A stretch of DNA of 64,000 bases from Hyphomicrobiales bacterium (GCA_900468065.1 UBTA01000041.1:84640-148639); one strand, 5' to 3'. Counted from the stretch's first letter, positions 24,341 to 33,469 are shown. The notes: generated from the sequence alone by a model not told the origin. Numbers and translations are program-made.

Positions 24341-25810
24341 TCAATGCACCACTTCATTGTGCGGCGGGTGTGCCGCCCGCGCCCGCGCAATGAGGCTCGT
24401 GGTGGACTGATCCGCCTCGAGACCTACAAGCACCACCTTTCCACCGTAGGCGCGGACGAATGCGCCTCCGACAACGTTATCGACAGTATAATCGGCGCCC
24501 TTGAAGATGACGTCGGGGCGCAGGACCTGGATGAGCTCCATGGGCGTATCGTCTTCAAAAAGCATGACCATATCGACGGTATCGAGCGCCGCGATCACAA
24601 CGGACCGCGCCCCCTCAGCCTGGACCGGCCGCTCTGGCCCTTTCAGACGACGAACCGAAGCGTCCGTATTGATACCGACGATAAGCCGGTCGCACTGCGC
24701 CTTTGAGGCTTTGAGAAGCTTCACGTGACCTGGGTGTAGGATATCGAAGCACCCGTTCGTGAAGCCGACGGTGAGGCCCTCCCGGCGCCAGGCCTCGCGG
24801 CGCGCATACGCCAGTGAGAGCGTCCCGAGCTTCTTGTCCCGCCATGAAGGCTCAGCCTCAATGAGGAGCGCGCCTGCAAGTTCTTCCGCCGTCACCATTG
24901 CAGTTCCGCTCTTGGCAACGGCGACAGAGGCCGCGATATTGGCAATGGTCATGGCCTTCGGGATGCTTTCGCCGGCCGCGAGTGCCAGGGAAAGGGCCGC
25001 CAAGACAGTATCGCCTGCGCCGGAAACATCTCGCACAAGCTGTGTGCGAGCCGGCTCATGAACGGGTGACTTGCCCGGTCGGAAAAGCGATATCCCCTGC
25101 TCGGAACGGGTCAGCACGATCGGCGCGCCAAACTGGTCGAGTGCGATCGCCATGCCCGCCGCAATGCCTTCGTCGCTGTCCGCCTCCCTGCCACTTGCAA
25201 CGGCAAGCTCCTTTCGGTTTGGCGTTAGTACCGAGCAGCCCTTATAATATGAGAAATCGGGCTGCTTAGGATCGGCAATGATAGGAATGCCCCATTCTTT
25301 GGCCACCTCGATCATCGCCTTGACGACCCTGGGTGTTATGACGCCCTTCGCGTAGTCGGAAATGACCATTGCCGAGCACTCCGCGGCGGCCTCTCGCACA
25401 CCTGTTATAATGCCGGCTTCGGCCTCGTCGCTGATGGTCAGGCTTTCGCGATCGGCGCGCAAGAGATGCCTGTCTTGGGCGAGGAATCGCGTCTTTTCAA
25501 TCGTGTTGAAGCCGGGCTGGCAGTAGAGTCTTGCATCGACCCGCGGGTTTCGGCTGAGGTTCATCTCCTTCAGCATGGCGCCTGCTGGATCGCAGCCAAC
25601 CAGACCGAGAAGGATGGCGGCGCCACCGAGCGAGGCGATATTTGCGGCAACGTTGCCGGCCCCACCCATTGCCCAGTTTTCGTCCTGAATTTGCAATACC
25701 AGGGCAGGCGCCTCGGGCGAGACACGCTGAACCGAACCACGAACATAGTGGTCGAGCATAATGTCTCCAACGACAAGAATGCGGCAGCCAAGAAAATTAT
25801 CTACAATCAT
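24341..25810 (-). CDS. hldE: HldE: heptose-7-phosphate kinase / heptose-1-phosphate adenylyltransferase
   Basis: This is a 489-residue bifunctional enzyme that adds the 1-phosphate to D-glycero-D-manno-heptose 7-phosphate and later forms ADP-heptose. Residues 1-330 form a ribokinase-type domain (ILVVGDIMLDHYVRGSVQRV at the start, VRDVSGAGDTVLAALSLAL at the catalytic site). Residues 350-489 form a nucleotidyltransferase domain with GFTNGCFDILHPGHVKLL (HxGH motif). The length matches E. coli HldE (477). The ATG at 25810 overlaps the stop of the AGE gene by four bases. gmhA and gmhB, which supply the intermediate steps, are not in this window. Confidence 0.93.
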   Translation of the reverse strand: MIVDNFLGCRILVVGDIMLDHYVRGSVQRVSPEAPALVLQIQDENWAMGGAGNVAANIASLGGAAILLGLVGCDPAGAMLKEMNLSRNPRVDARLYCQPGFNTIEKTRFLAQDRHLLRADRESLTISDEAEAGIITGVREAAAECSAMVISDYAKGVITPRVVKAMIEVAKEWGIPIIADPKQPDFSYYKGCSVLTPNRKELAVASGREADSDEGIAAGMAIALDQFGAPIVLTRSEQGISLFRPGKSPVHEPARTQLVRDVSGAGDTVLAALSLALAAGESIPKAMTIANIAASVAVAKSGTAMVTAEELAGALLIEAEPSWRDKKLGTLSLAYARREAWRREGLTVGFTNGCFDILHPGHVKLLKASKAQCDRLIVGINTDASVRRLKGPERPVQAEGARSVVIAALDTVDMVMLFEDDTPMELIQVLRPDVIFKGADYTVDNVVGGAFVRAYGGKVVLVGLEADQSTTSLIARARAAHPPHNEVVH

Positions 25811-27000
25811 TGCGGCGCTCCATGACTTGTGCCCTCCCCAGCCCAAAGACGCTCAAGGCGCATGAGCTCGGCGATTGCTAAAAAGATATGATAAAGGGTG
25901 CTTGCTGGAATAGCCGACACACACGGCCGGCCAGCTCCATCGAGGTGGTCGATCCAGCATCCGCGTGGCGCAATACCGAGGTACCTTTCCAAAAGGACGC
26001 TCAGCACTGTGGTGACACAGTCGCGGTCGAGGTTGCCGTCGAACTCGGCGCGGGCCAGAAGGGCTTTCAGCCTTTCGGTCTGCGGCCACGATCGGTGGCG
26101 GCTTGACCGCACACTACCGTCGCTCAACAGCTCATCGTGAATAAGGCCGGTCATTTCATCCACCCCATGGCGCTGAGCGAAGGCAAACAGCCGCTCAGCA
26201 GCTTCTCGGCCGGGGTAGCCCGTCCATTGCTCGGCATGGCGAAGAAGCCAATACCATTCGAAATGATGCCCTGGCTCGACGACATGGCCATGATCGCCAA
26301 CGATGCGGCACCATCTGTCGTCGTAATATTCGGCAATCGTTCCTGTGGCGTGATCGAAAAGCCGATCTTCAAACAGACTGGCGATTTGCTTCAAACGCCG
26401 CGTAACGCCGCCTGTCTGATGCACAGCCTGTAGCGCAAGGAGTGCCTCGAACATGTGCATATGCGGATTCTGCAATAGCCTGCCGTCACCTGCTGGTCCG
26501 CTGCTCCATCCCTCGCCGTCGAGGCGTCCGAAATGGTCGTCGATTGCCTCCAAGGTCAGATCTATCCAAGGAATGAGATCATTTCTACCCGTCGCCCTTG
26601 TCCACCAGGCAAAAGCCAGAAGGACGAAAGCCTGATCGTAGAGATCGAGATCCGCATTGACGATCCCGCCGGCCTCCCCCATCGAAGCGACCCAGCCTCC
26701 ACCCGGCCGCCAAGCATTGGCAAGCAGGAAGTCGAGCCCATTGTCGGCTGTGTGAAGCCCAGGCTCGAAGCCGAGCGTGTAGGCGTGGCTGAAAACGTAG
26801 ATCTGGCGAGCATGAACGCGGGTGCGTTTGAAACCGACGAACTTAGGTTTGCCGTCTAGGTCCAGGGCCTCAACAAAACCCCGATTGCCATCGACCCCGG
26901 TACTGCTCCAGAAAGGCAAAGCATCTTGAAAGACCCAATCTCTCATACGGTTACAAAGCCCGGCAAGATTGGGTCGCGGCTTCAGTACCACGACGTTCAT
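25807..27000 (-). CDS. AGE-family sugar isomerase/epimerase
   Basis: This is a 397-residue protein of the N-acylglucosamine 2-epimerase (AGE) superfamily, an alpha6/alpha6 barrel. Typical elements are HARQIYVFSHAYTLGF (res ~55-70), NADLDLYDQAFVLLAFAWW, HMHMFEALLALQA (PHMHMFEA is the family metal/substrate segment) and EPGHHFEWYWLLRHAE with its paired His residues. Characterised members interconvert mannose and fructose, mannose-6-P and fructose-6-P, or N-acyl sugars. The ATG at 27000 and the stop at 25807 each overlap the neighbouring genes by four bases. It lies directly between the pyruvyl transferase and hldE, so a role in sugar-nucleotide precursor supply is likely. Confidence 0.82.
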   Translation of the reverse strand: MNVVVLKPRPNLAGLCNRMRDWVFQDALPFWSSTGVDGNRGFVEALDLDGKPKFVGFKRTRVHARQIYVFSHAYTLGFEPGLHTADNGLDFLLANAWRPGGGWVASMGEAGGIVNADLDLYDQAFVLLAFAWWTRATGRNDLIPWIDLTLEAIDDHFGRLDGEGWSSGPAGDGRLLQNPHMHMFEALLALQAVHQTGGVTRRLKQIASLFEDRLFDHATGTIAEYYDDRWCRIVGDHGHVVEPGHHFEWYWLLRHAEQWTGYPGREAAERLFAFAQRHGVDEMTGLIHDELLSDGSVRSSRHRSWPQTERLKALLARAEFDGNLDRDCVTTVLSVLLERYLGIAPRGCWIDHLDGAGRPCVSAIPASTLYHIFLAIAELMRLERLWAGEGTSHGAPQ

Positions 27001-28337
27001 GACGCGGCCTCCAACACTTCGAAGAGCTGCGTCACGCCTTGCCACGCTTCCGTGAGTGCCTGCTTGTGTTCAACACGAGAAATGGGCGTTGAATGCGCAC
27101 GGCAGACAAGTTCAACGGCAGAAGAGGCTTTTGTCCCGGCAACGTCGCAAAGGAATTCATCGCGGTTTACGGACATCATGAACGACCGAAGTTTGCGGTC
27201 CCACGCAAGGCCAACGGCAGGTACGCAAAAGGAATAGGCCGCGATGACGGCATGCATGCGATAGGCGACAAGTACGTCGAGGCTCGAAATAATCGCGCAG
27301 AGTTCGGTGGGCGTGTGCTGGACCGGGAAGGAAATCGCGCCTCCCGCGACGGCGTCCAGCCGGGGTTGCAGTTTGGCGAGATAGACAATGTCTTCCGGGC
27401 TGCCATTGGTAAATACGACAGCATGGTAGCCCTTCTCGACCAAACCGCGCACTAGATCAACGTACCAGTTCTCGAGATAGGCTGCATCCGGCGCGTTGTC
27501 GGCATGATAACGGATCGCGATGTGGCTCATAATTCCCACACCGGCAACCCGCCGTTCCCCGCTGAATAGTTGGGATGGCGAAATGAACTCGGATGCAAGC
27601 AGACCGGGATCGCGCACGACAACGGCCTTGAAGCCACTTGCCTTGCCCAGCTTCTCGTCCCACAGGCGTTTGGAGTCGTGATCGCGCACAAAGACACCGC
27701 GCAAGAATGCGCTCGCGAAAGCCTTTTTCATCATCGCGGTGCCCTTGGAAGTCCAGTGCGGGGTCACGCCGGCCGCATAGACGACGAAAGGCAGTTGTAA
27801 TCGCTCCGCCTCCCGGATCGCCAGCGTCAGTTTGGTGGGGAAATTCAGATCGAGGTCAGAAATGAGATTGCCGCCTCCGATCGCAATTGCGTTGGCACCG
27901 CTGACGCGGTTTGCATAATGGGGATGCCATTTGCGGCGCGCTTGGATCGCCAGGGGGATGCGAATGACGTGGCGTCGTAGCCACTTCGGCATTCTATCAA
28001 GGGCGGACATGATCTGAAGCCGCGCCGTGAGGCCGTTGCCGTAGGCCTGCCGAGCCGCAAGGTCGATCGACCAGGTATCCTCGCTTGCTCCGAGCGCGAT
28101 CAGAGCCTTTTCCAAGCATTCCGAAAGCAGGCCGTCGCCGAGGTTGGGGCTGAATTTGACATTGAAAAGGCGGATGCGAAGCGACTCTGATGCCAAAGGG
28201 ACGGCCTCCGCCCATTCCGCGGGAAAACCGACAGCGGGACGAACCTTTGCCGGCCGTGCACTGCCATCAGGAAGCGAGGCCAGGCGCGGGTGAATGGCAC
28301 TGCTACTGGTCTGGATGCTTTGAAAGCCAGTCGACAT
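26997..28337 (-). CDS. Polysaccharide pyruvyl transferase
   Basis: This 446-residue cytosolic enzyme belongs to the family that adds ketal-linked pyruvate to sugar residues of exopolysaccharides (CsaB/ExoV/WcaK family). The family start is visible at about residue 56 (RLFNVKFSPNLGDGLLSECL), followed by AIGGGNLISDLD, then VYAAGVTP and GVFVRDHDSKRLW. The C-terminal part has the conserved RMHAVIAAYSFCVPAVGLAW segment, whose Arg-His pair is family-wide. GAGGGAG precedes the ATG at 28337. The gene overlaps hldD by 35 bases. About 50 extra polar residues at the N-terminus precede the domain. Confidence 0.82.
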   Translation of the reverse strand: MSTGFQSIQTSSSAIHPRLASLPDGSARPAKVRPAVGFPAEWAEAVPLASESLRIRLFNVKFSPNLGDGLLSECLEKALIALGASEDTWSIDLAARQAYGNGLTARLQIMSALDRMPKWLRRHVIRIPLAIQARRKWHPHYANRVSGANAIAIGGGNLISDLDLNFPTKLTLAIREAERLQLPFVVYAAGVTPHWTSKGTAMMKKAFASAFLRGVFVRDHDSKRLWDEKLGKASGFKAVVVRDPGLLASEFISPSQLFSGERRVAGVGIMSHIAIRYHADNAPDAAYLENWYVDLVRGLVEKGYHAVVFTNGSPEDIVYLAKLQPRLDAVAGGAISFPVQHTPTELCAIISSLDVLVAYRMHAVIAAYSFCVPAVGLAWDRKLRSFMMSVNRDEFLCDVAGTKASSAVELVCRAHSTPISRVEHKQALTEAWQGVTQLFEVLEAAS

Positions 28338-29304
28338 AATGTGTCACTCCCTCTTCCAAGGTCTGAAAACTGGGGGCTAGGCCATTGGCCACGAGTCTCG
28401 TCGTGTCGGCCTGGGTGAAATATTGATAACGGCCGCGCAGCCGCTCCGGCATGTCCATGTATTCGATCCGCGGAGACGCGCCGACGGCATTGAAAACAGC
28501 GATAGCAAGGTCGCGAAATGAGCGTGCCTGACCGGTTCCGACATTGAAGATTCCGCCGACGGCTGGTGCATCGAGGACACGGCGCACGACATACACACAG
28601 TCGTCCACGGATACGAAGTCACGCATCTGCCCACCGTCGGGATAGTTTGGATGATGCGATTTGAAGAGATGAACAGGGGAACCCGCCGTCACCTTCGGCC
28701 AGATCTGGTGGATCACCGACCGCATATCGAGCTTATGGCTCTCACGCGGTCCGTAGACGTTGAAGAATTTCAGGCCGGCCCAACGTCGCGGAGCCGCCTC
28801 GCCACGGTAGACATCCGCAGCGATACGCCGGTCGACGAAATGCTTGCTCCAGCCATAGGGATTGAGTGGCGCCAGCCTCGCCAGCCCGCCCTCCGTATCG
28901 TCGTCTGAGAACCCGTGCGATCCATCGCCATACGTCGCCGCCGACGATGCATAAACGAAAGCGACATCGCTGTGCCGGCAATGATCCCAGAGATCGAGCG
29001 ACAGGCGAACATTGTTGCTGATGATGCGATCAACATCGCGCTCAGTGGTCGCGGAAATCGCGCCCATATGGACGATGGCATCCAGCCGTCGGGAGTTCTG
29101 GCGAAGCCAGGTCATCAGATCCTCCGGCCGGATTATGTCTTCAAGCCGGACATCAGCGATGTTAAGCCAGCGGTTGTCACTGCCAAACCGGTCGCACGCG
29201 ACGACCAAGGCGCCTTCGCTGGCGAGCGCATGCGCGATGTTGGAGCCGATGAACCCAGCTGCCCCAGTCACCACGATCAACTTGTCGGTCAAGCCCCCTT
29301 GCAT
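28303..29304 (-). CDS. hldD: HldD: ADP-glycero-manno-heptose 6-epimerase
   Basis: This is a 333-residue extended SDR that converts ADP-D-glycero-D-manno-heptose to the L-glycero form. The NADP-binding GAAGFIGSNIAHAL lies near residue 14. The catalytic Tyr and Lys are in NPYGWSKHFVDRR, and the heptose-epimerase signature KFFNVYGPRESHK is present, as is QMRDFVSVDDC. Length and motifs fit HldD/RfaD closely. It starts three bases after the stop of the GT4 gene. With hldE and the GT9 enzyme it makes a near-complete ADP-heptose supply and use module inside the exopolysaccharide locus. Confidence 0.92.
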   Translation of the reverse strand: MQGGLTDKLIVVTGAAGFIGSNIAHALASEGALVVACDRFGSDNRWLNIADVRLEDIIRPEDLMTWLRQNSRRLDAIVHMGAISATTERDVDRIISNNVRLSLDLWDHCRHSDVAFVYASSAATYGDGSHGFSDDDTEGGLARLAPLNPYGWSKHFVDRRIAADVYRGEAAPRRWAGLKFFNVYGPRESHKLDMRSVIHQIWPKVTAGSPVHLFKSHHPNYPDGGQMRDFVSVDDCVYVVRRVLDAPAVGGIFNVGTGQARSFRDLAIAVFNAVGASPRIEYMDMPERLRGRYQYFTQADTTRLVANGLAPSFQTLEEGVTHYVDWLSKHPDQ

Positions 29305-29307
29305 TTG

Positions 29308-30735
29308 TCACGCCCCCGCGATCAGATCGGTGTAGTGGTCTATGAGCGCGTCACGCCACTCCTGCGGGGAGGTCGCCAGCGGTGCTGCTCGATGGTAGGC
29401 CTTTTCACTCATTGCTTGGATGTCAGCCCTGGACATCTCGGCCAGACGCCGCAACGTTTGGGCGAAAACAGGCGCGTTGGAGGTGTCGCAAACCAGGGCT
29501 ATCCCCGCCGAGACCATTTCATCGGCAAGATAGGCCTTGTTGGAGAGGAGAACGGGAATACCGCTTTGCGAGGCCTCGACTGCGACAAGGCCAAAAGGTT
29601 CCGGATACCGTGTCGGCATAATCAAGACCCTGGCGCTGCGAATGCGATCGGCAATCTGAGCGTGGCTTTGCCAACCGAGAAGCCGGACCCCCTTGGCATG
29701 CCGCGAAAGATGTTCCTTGAGCGGCCCGTCCCCGATGATCGTTAACGGAACGCCCGCTGCCGCAGCGGCTTCGACGGCATCCTCAACGCCTTTTTCAGGC
29801 TCCAGTCGACCGACAAAGAAAAAGTCCGAATTATCCTCGGCGCGCACACGCTCACTGCAATAGGGAATGACCGGATTGCGCAGCGTGTGCAGCATCTCCG
29901 GCGAATAGCCGGACCTTTCGAAGGCAGGCGCCATCTTTTCATGTAGCAGCAGGACACGCCTTGCGGATTCACCATTGCGGAGCAGGAGTGACCGCAGCCT
30001 AGCAGAACGTCCGGCGCGCCAGATTTTCTGCGCGTAACTCCGCTTGTCGCAATTGCAGGTCAAGCAACCGAAACCAAGTGGCGAGCGCAAGCAAGCCGTT
30101 TGACGCTGATAGTCATAGAATGCGCCATTTGGGCACGCGAGAAAGAAATCATGCGCATGGAGAATGCTCCGGCCGGGGACATGCTTCAGCGCAGCGAAAA
30201 TCGCCGGCGACATGATTTTTGACCAGCCGTGAACGTGATAAACCGTGCCTGCCGTGTCATTGGCGGCGATCCAGCCTTCGAGCATCGCCTTGGCGCCTGT
30301 ATTGTGGATGCCTGCCGCCATTGTGCGAACTCGCGAGCCGGTCAAGATATGTTCACCGCCAAGCGGTACGACTTCGACGCCGAGCGCTGCCAGTTCCGGA
30401 TTTTCTCCGTCGTCTCCGCAAATATAGGTCACCTGGATATCTAACTGCCGAAAGAGTTTCGCCGACAACACAGCGAGCCCCGTCCCGCCACCTCGGGCGA
30501 CCGCGAGATCGTTGATAACCACCAGACGATCGATAACGTTTCTACCGTCGTGCTTGCAGACAACCGCTCCTTCAACATTTCGGTCGCTCACGTTGCCGTA
30601 ATTTTGAAGGATTGTGTCCGCAGCTCGCTCCCCGCGGACCCGTCGCACAACCGCAGCAGATGCGATCGCGTGCGCATCGCTTTTTTCTGAATGCGCAGGA
30701 CTGTCGGCAGGACCATTCCGTACGCGCGTGATCAT
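29308..30735 (-). CDS. Glycosyltransferase family 4 (GT-B)
   Basis: This is a 475-residue cytosolic GT-B transferase. The N-terminal domain begins at about residue 70 (VINDLAVARGGGTGLAVLSA). The C-terminal domain has FFVGRLEPEKGVEDAVEAAA, VPLTIIGDGPLKEHL and the nucleotide-sugar motif PTRYPEPFGLVAVEASQSGI with its E-x7-E pair. The donor cannot be inferred. A cysteine-rich patch (CLRSPLGFGCLTCNCDKRS) at about 215-235 is found in a subset of GT4 enzymes. The first 60 residues are polar and low in conservation. The ATG overlaps the acyltransferase stop by four bases. Confidence 0.87.
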   Translation of the reverse strand: MITRVRNGPADSPAHSEKSDAHAIASAAVVRRVRGERAADTILQNYGNVSDRNVEGAVVCKHDGRNVIDRLVVINDLAVARGGGTGLAVLSAKLFRQLDIQVTYICGDDGENPELAALGVEVVPLGGEHILTGSRVRTMAAGIHNTGAKAMLEGWIAANDTAGTVYHVHGWSKIMSPAIFAALKHVPGRSILHAHDFFLACPNGAFYDYQRQTACLRSPLGFGCLTCNCDKRSYAQKIWRAGRSARLRSLLLRNGESARRVLLLHEKMAPAFERSGYSPEMLHTLRNPVIPYCSERVRAEDNSDFFFVGRLEPEKGVEDAVEAAAAAGVPLTIIGDGPLKEHLSRHAKGVRLLGWQSHAQIADRIRSARVLIMPTRYPEPFGLVAVEASQSGIPVLLSNKAYLADEMVSAGIALVCDTSNAPVFAQTLRRLAEMSRADIQAMSEKAYHRAAPLATSPQEWRDALIDHYTDLIAGA

Positions 30736-31865
30736 GGCTGCCTCGCAAAAGGTTGCGCGCGCTGCTCACTAGCAAAACCAAAAATTGCGGCCAAACCCAG
30801 GTTATCCAACCATTTCAAAGCGAGCAGGGGACCGAATATTCCGATCACCGTTCCCGATAAGAGGTGCAGCACTGCGACATCGACACCCAAGTGACTGAGC
30901 GCCATCCGCGTACCGCTGACAAAGGGTACATGCATGCAGAAGATCGCAAGGGTTTCCTTCGAGATCGTCATGACGGGAGCCGGCACGGAAAATTTCCGGA
31001 TGCTCACGGTCAGGTAGCAGGCACCGAGAACGACACTGCTTGCACTCAACGCCGCGATCGTCCCGAACGGAGAATGATAGGAAAGATGATATCTTACCAA
31101 GGCTGTGGCGGCAGCGAGAAAACATGCCGCCATAAGCATTACGGCAATGGCGATGTACTTTCCAGATATCGCGTCTTCGGCGGCCTTCCGGCTTGCGTTT
31201 GCCTGTACCGCCCGGGTAAGAAATATCCCAAGTGCAAAGTACATCTGATGTTCTGAGAACCTGATAAAATGCAGCCCCATGCCGGACTGACGGTCGCTCA
31301 GGAACAGCAGATAGGCCAAATGAAGCACGACCGACCAAAACAGCAGCTGACCCGCTGTGCAGAACCGGTATTCAAGGGCAAGACCCGAGACCGCCATGCA
31401 CAAAAGCAATGTGTACAAAAACCAAAAGATGCTGACAGGCTGGAACGGAAGCAGCAAGAGGCTGGTTAAAGCGTCAGTTGGACTGACCGGCATGTTGGCA
31501 AGATTGGCCGCGAGAACGATAAGTCCAAGCAACACAACGGACCATATCAGGCAAGGCTGCAGGAGCCGTATTGTCCGTGCTTTCCACGTTTGGACAAACG
31601 GGCGCCGCCTTATGGATTGTGCAAAGAGCAATCCCGAGATCAGGAAAAATAGCGGAATATGGAAGCTGTAAACCAGGAGATCGAAATTTTGCGCAGCGTC
31701 GCCCGTCATGATGCCCGCAGCGACCAGACCACGCTCTGTGTGGCCAGCAACAACCAGAACCAGAGCACCGGTCCGTGCGACATCGATCCAGGCCTGGCGC
31801 GGTGCGTGTAAATCCGCAGCGCTCTTGCCGTCGATTACCGTCCTGTCAGCAGATCGCGTATTCAT
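30732..31865 (-). CDS. Acyltransferase family 3 membrane protein (polymer O-acylation)
   Basis: This is a 377-residue inner-membrane acyltransferase with about ten hydrophobic helices. Family features are AWIDVARTGALVLVVAGHTE near the N-terminus (catalytic-type His), FHIPLFFLISGLLFA in helix 2 and the RTIRLLQP loop. Members add acetyl or succinyl groups to exopolysaccharides, LPS or Nod factors. I prefer the ATG at 31865; the GTG at 31898 lies deeper inside the upstream gene and lacks a ribosome site. It overlaps the Crp-family gene by 20 bases. It is one of two such enzymes in the locus, so the polymer may carry two kinds or positions of acyl group. Confidence 0.85.
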   Translation of the reverse strand: MNTRSADRTVIDGKSAADLHAPRQAWIDVARTGALVLVVAGHTERGLVAAGIMTGDAAQNFDLLVYSFHIPLFFLISGLLFAQSIRRRPFVQTWKARTIRLLQPCLIWSVVLLGLIVLAANLANMPVSPTDALTSLLLLPFQPVSIFWFLYTLLLCMAVSGLALEYRFCTAGQLLFWSVVLHLAYLLFLSDRQSGMGLHFIRFSEHQMYFALGIFLTRAVQANASRKAAEDAISGKYIAIAVMLMAACFLAAATALVRYHLSYHSPFGTIAALSASSVVLGACYLTVSIRKFSVPAPVMTISKETLAIFCMHVPFVSGTRMALSHLGVDVAVLHLLSGTVIGIFGPLLALKWLDNLGLAAIFGFASEQRAQPFARQP

Positions 31866-32544
31866 AGAGCGCTCGCGGGTTTGTGATGGTGATCGCACCG
31901 GGTGAAAGATCGACTATCCGGCTACGCTCCCACTCCCGCAGGCACCTGTTGACCTTTTCGCGCGATGCCGGAAGCATCGACGCCAATTCGTGCTGCGAGA
32001 TATTGATTGTCGTGGCCATCCGGCCGCATTGGCTTTCGGCGGAATAAAGCCGGAGCAACGCGTTTGCCAGACGAGATGGGATGCTGACCGACGCCAGGCA
32101 GACCAGACGATTCTCGAGGTCCTTGACCCGCTCCACCACGTAGTAGAGCACGTTCGCGCTGATCTCGGGATCGGACGCGATCGCTTCTCTGAGGATCTTT
32201 GCGTCGAGTGCCCAAATCTCGCAAGCCGTAAGCGCGTGAGCCTCAAAGGAAGGTTTTGTGCGTCGCAAAACATCGATCTCGCCGAAAACGCTGCCGGGTG
32301 CCGGCGTATCGACCACGAATTCCCTGCCATCCATAAGGTAAGTTAGAATTTTAACGACACCTCTATGTATTACTAATATATAATTTGTCGACTTCTCTCC
32401 TTGCGAGATGATGTCGCCTTTATCATAAAATTTAACGGTTTTTGTTTTCAGAAGCCTATCGGTGAGATCCTTCCCAAGAAGGGAAAGATATTCACTCTTT
32501 TTTCTTCTATAGTATCTATTGGTGTTTTGGTCTGCATTTAACAT
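31846..32544 (-). CDS. Crp/Fnr-family regulator of the exopolysaccharide locus
   Basis: This is a 232-residue regulator. The cyclic-nucleotide-binding-type beta barrel lies at about 30-140 (FYDKGDIISQGEKSTNYILV, GSVFGEIDVLRR). A dimerisation helix follows, then a winged helix at about 170-230 (NISQHELASMLPASREKVNR). The recognition helix keeps Arg195, Glu196 and Arg200 (SREKVNR), the residues Crp uses to read TGTGA, unlike the ESxxSR pattern of Fnr. No N-terminal cysteine cluster is present, so iron-sulfur sensing is unlikely. AGGAG precedes the ATG. It is divergent from exoY and is the first gene of the leftward arm, and a Crp-like site lies in the gap. Confidence 0.88.
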   Translation of the reverse strand: MLNADQNTNRYYRRKKSEYLSLLGKDLTDRLLKTKTVKFYDKGDIISQGEKSTNYILVIHRGVVKILTYLMDGREFVVDTPAPGSVFGEIDVLRRTKPSFEAHALTACEIWALDAKILREAIASDPEISANVLYYVVERVKDLENRLVCLASVSIPSRLANALLRLYSAESQCGRMATTINISQHELASMLPASREKVNRCLREWERSRIVDLSPGAITITNPRALYEYAIC

Positions 32545-32663
32545 AGCAAACTCCTAGAATATATTCCGGTAGATCTGAGCCAGGCCCTCAGTATCTCCTC
32601 CGTATTTTGTTTTTTTGCATTGCAGTAATTTTCCCCACTATGACGAAAAAATGCATCTCTGCC

Positions 32664-32679
32664 TATGACCACGGTCACA
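32664..32679. promoter_or_regulatory. Crp-like operator between the Crp-family gene and exoY
   Basis: TATGA-N6-TCACA matches the Crp consensus TGTGA-N6-TCACA at 9 of 10 positions, with a perfect inner dyad TGACC-AC-GGTCA (32666-32677). It lies 120 bases from the regulator start and 71 bases from the exoY start, in the gap between the two arms of the locus. Confidence 0.55.
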
Positions 32680-32689
32680 GACAGTTTCG

Positions 32690-32737
32690 TTGAAATATCG
32701 TTTCCTATGTTGAAATGTGTTCAGTTATTTTTGAAAT
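32690..32737 (+). repeat. Three phased TTGAAAT direct repeats upstream of exoY
   Basis: TTGAAAT occurs at 32690, 32710 and 32731, that is every 20-21 bases or about two helical turns. The first two extend to GTTGAAAT. The last repeat ends just before the exoY ribosome site. They may be binding sites on one helix face, or one may act as a -35 element. Confidence 0.45.
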
Positions 32738-32749
32738 AGGGGGTTTCGA

Positions 32750-33469
32750 GTGACTAAATATCTTCGGAAAATTCCCACACTTGAATCAGGCACAAGTGTA
32801 TTTAATGTTAAAGAATCAAGGGTATCTGCAGCCGAGAATATGTCGACGCCCTTCCTTTCCACTAGAATATACAAGAGGGCTCTCGATGTCGTGGCGGCAG
32901 GCTCGGCGATAGTGCTACTGTCCCCGGTTCTCGCTTGGGTTGCCATAATGGTAAAAATTTGTGATGGCGGCCCGGTCCTTTTTCGGCACCGGCGCATTGG
33001 ATTCGGTGGACAGACGTTCGAATGCCTGAAATTTAGAACGATGAAAATCGATGCTGAACTGCATCTCCAAGAGTGGCTTCTTAAAAATCCTGTCGCGGCC
33101 GAAGAATGGAACGCAACGCAAAAACTGAAGTATGATCCACGCCTTACGCCGATCGGAAAGTCTCTGCGCCGGTCAAGCCTCGACGAGCTGCCTCAGCTTT
33201 TCAACATTTTTCGCGGCGAGATGAGTCTGGTCGGTCCCCGGCCTGTCGTGGCCGAGGAGGTGCCCCGCTATGGCCGGGATATCGCCCACTACTACTCGGT
33301 ACGGCCCGGCCTGACCGGCGCTTGGCAAGTCAGCGGTAGAAACGACGTGTCCTATGCAGAGCGCGTTCGGCTGGACACCGAATACTGCACGACGTGGTCG
33401 TTTACAAAAGATCTGGCGATCATGCTGAAGACAGTGCCAGTTCTGTTTTCTGGGCGAGGTTCTTACTGA
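32750..33469 (+). CDS. exoY: ExoY-like initiating sugar-phosphate transferase
   Basis: This is a 239-residue bacterial sugar transferase that places the first sugar phosphate on undecaprenyl phosphate at the inner membrane. One membrane segment lies at about 45-68. The catalytic domain has FECLKFRTMKIDAE, PIGKSLRRSSLDELPQLFNI, MSLVGPRPVV and the end RPGLTGAWQVSGRNDVSYAE. It lacks the N-terminal multi-helix domain of WbaP/ExoA-like longer forms, matching ExoY. It begins with GTG, preceded by AGGGGG. ExoY starts succinoglycan with galactose; the sugar used here is inferred only. It is the first gene of the rightward arm. Confidence 0.88.
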   Translation: MTKYLRKIPTLESGTSVFNVKESRVSAAENMSTPFLSTRIYKRALDVVAAGSAIVLLSPVLAWVAIMVKICDGGPVLFRHRRIGFGGQTFECLKFRTMKIDAELHLQEWLLKNPVAAEEWNATQKLKYDPRLTPIGKSLRRSSLDELPQLFNIFRGEMSLVGPRPVVAEEVPRYGRDIAHYYSVRPGLTGAWQVSGRNDVSYAERVRLDTEYCTTWSFTKDLAIMLKTVPVLFSGRGSY

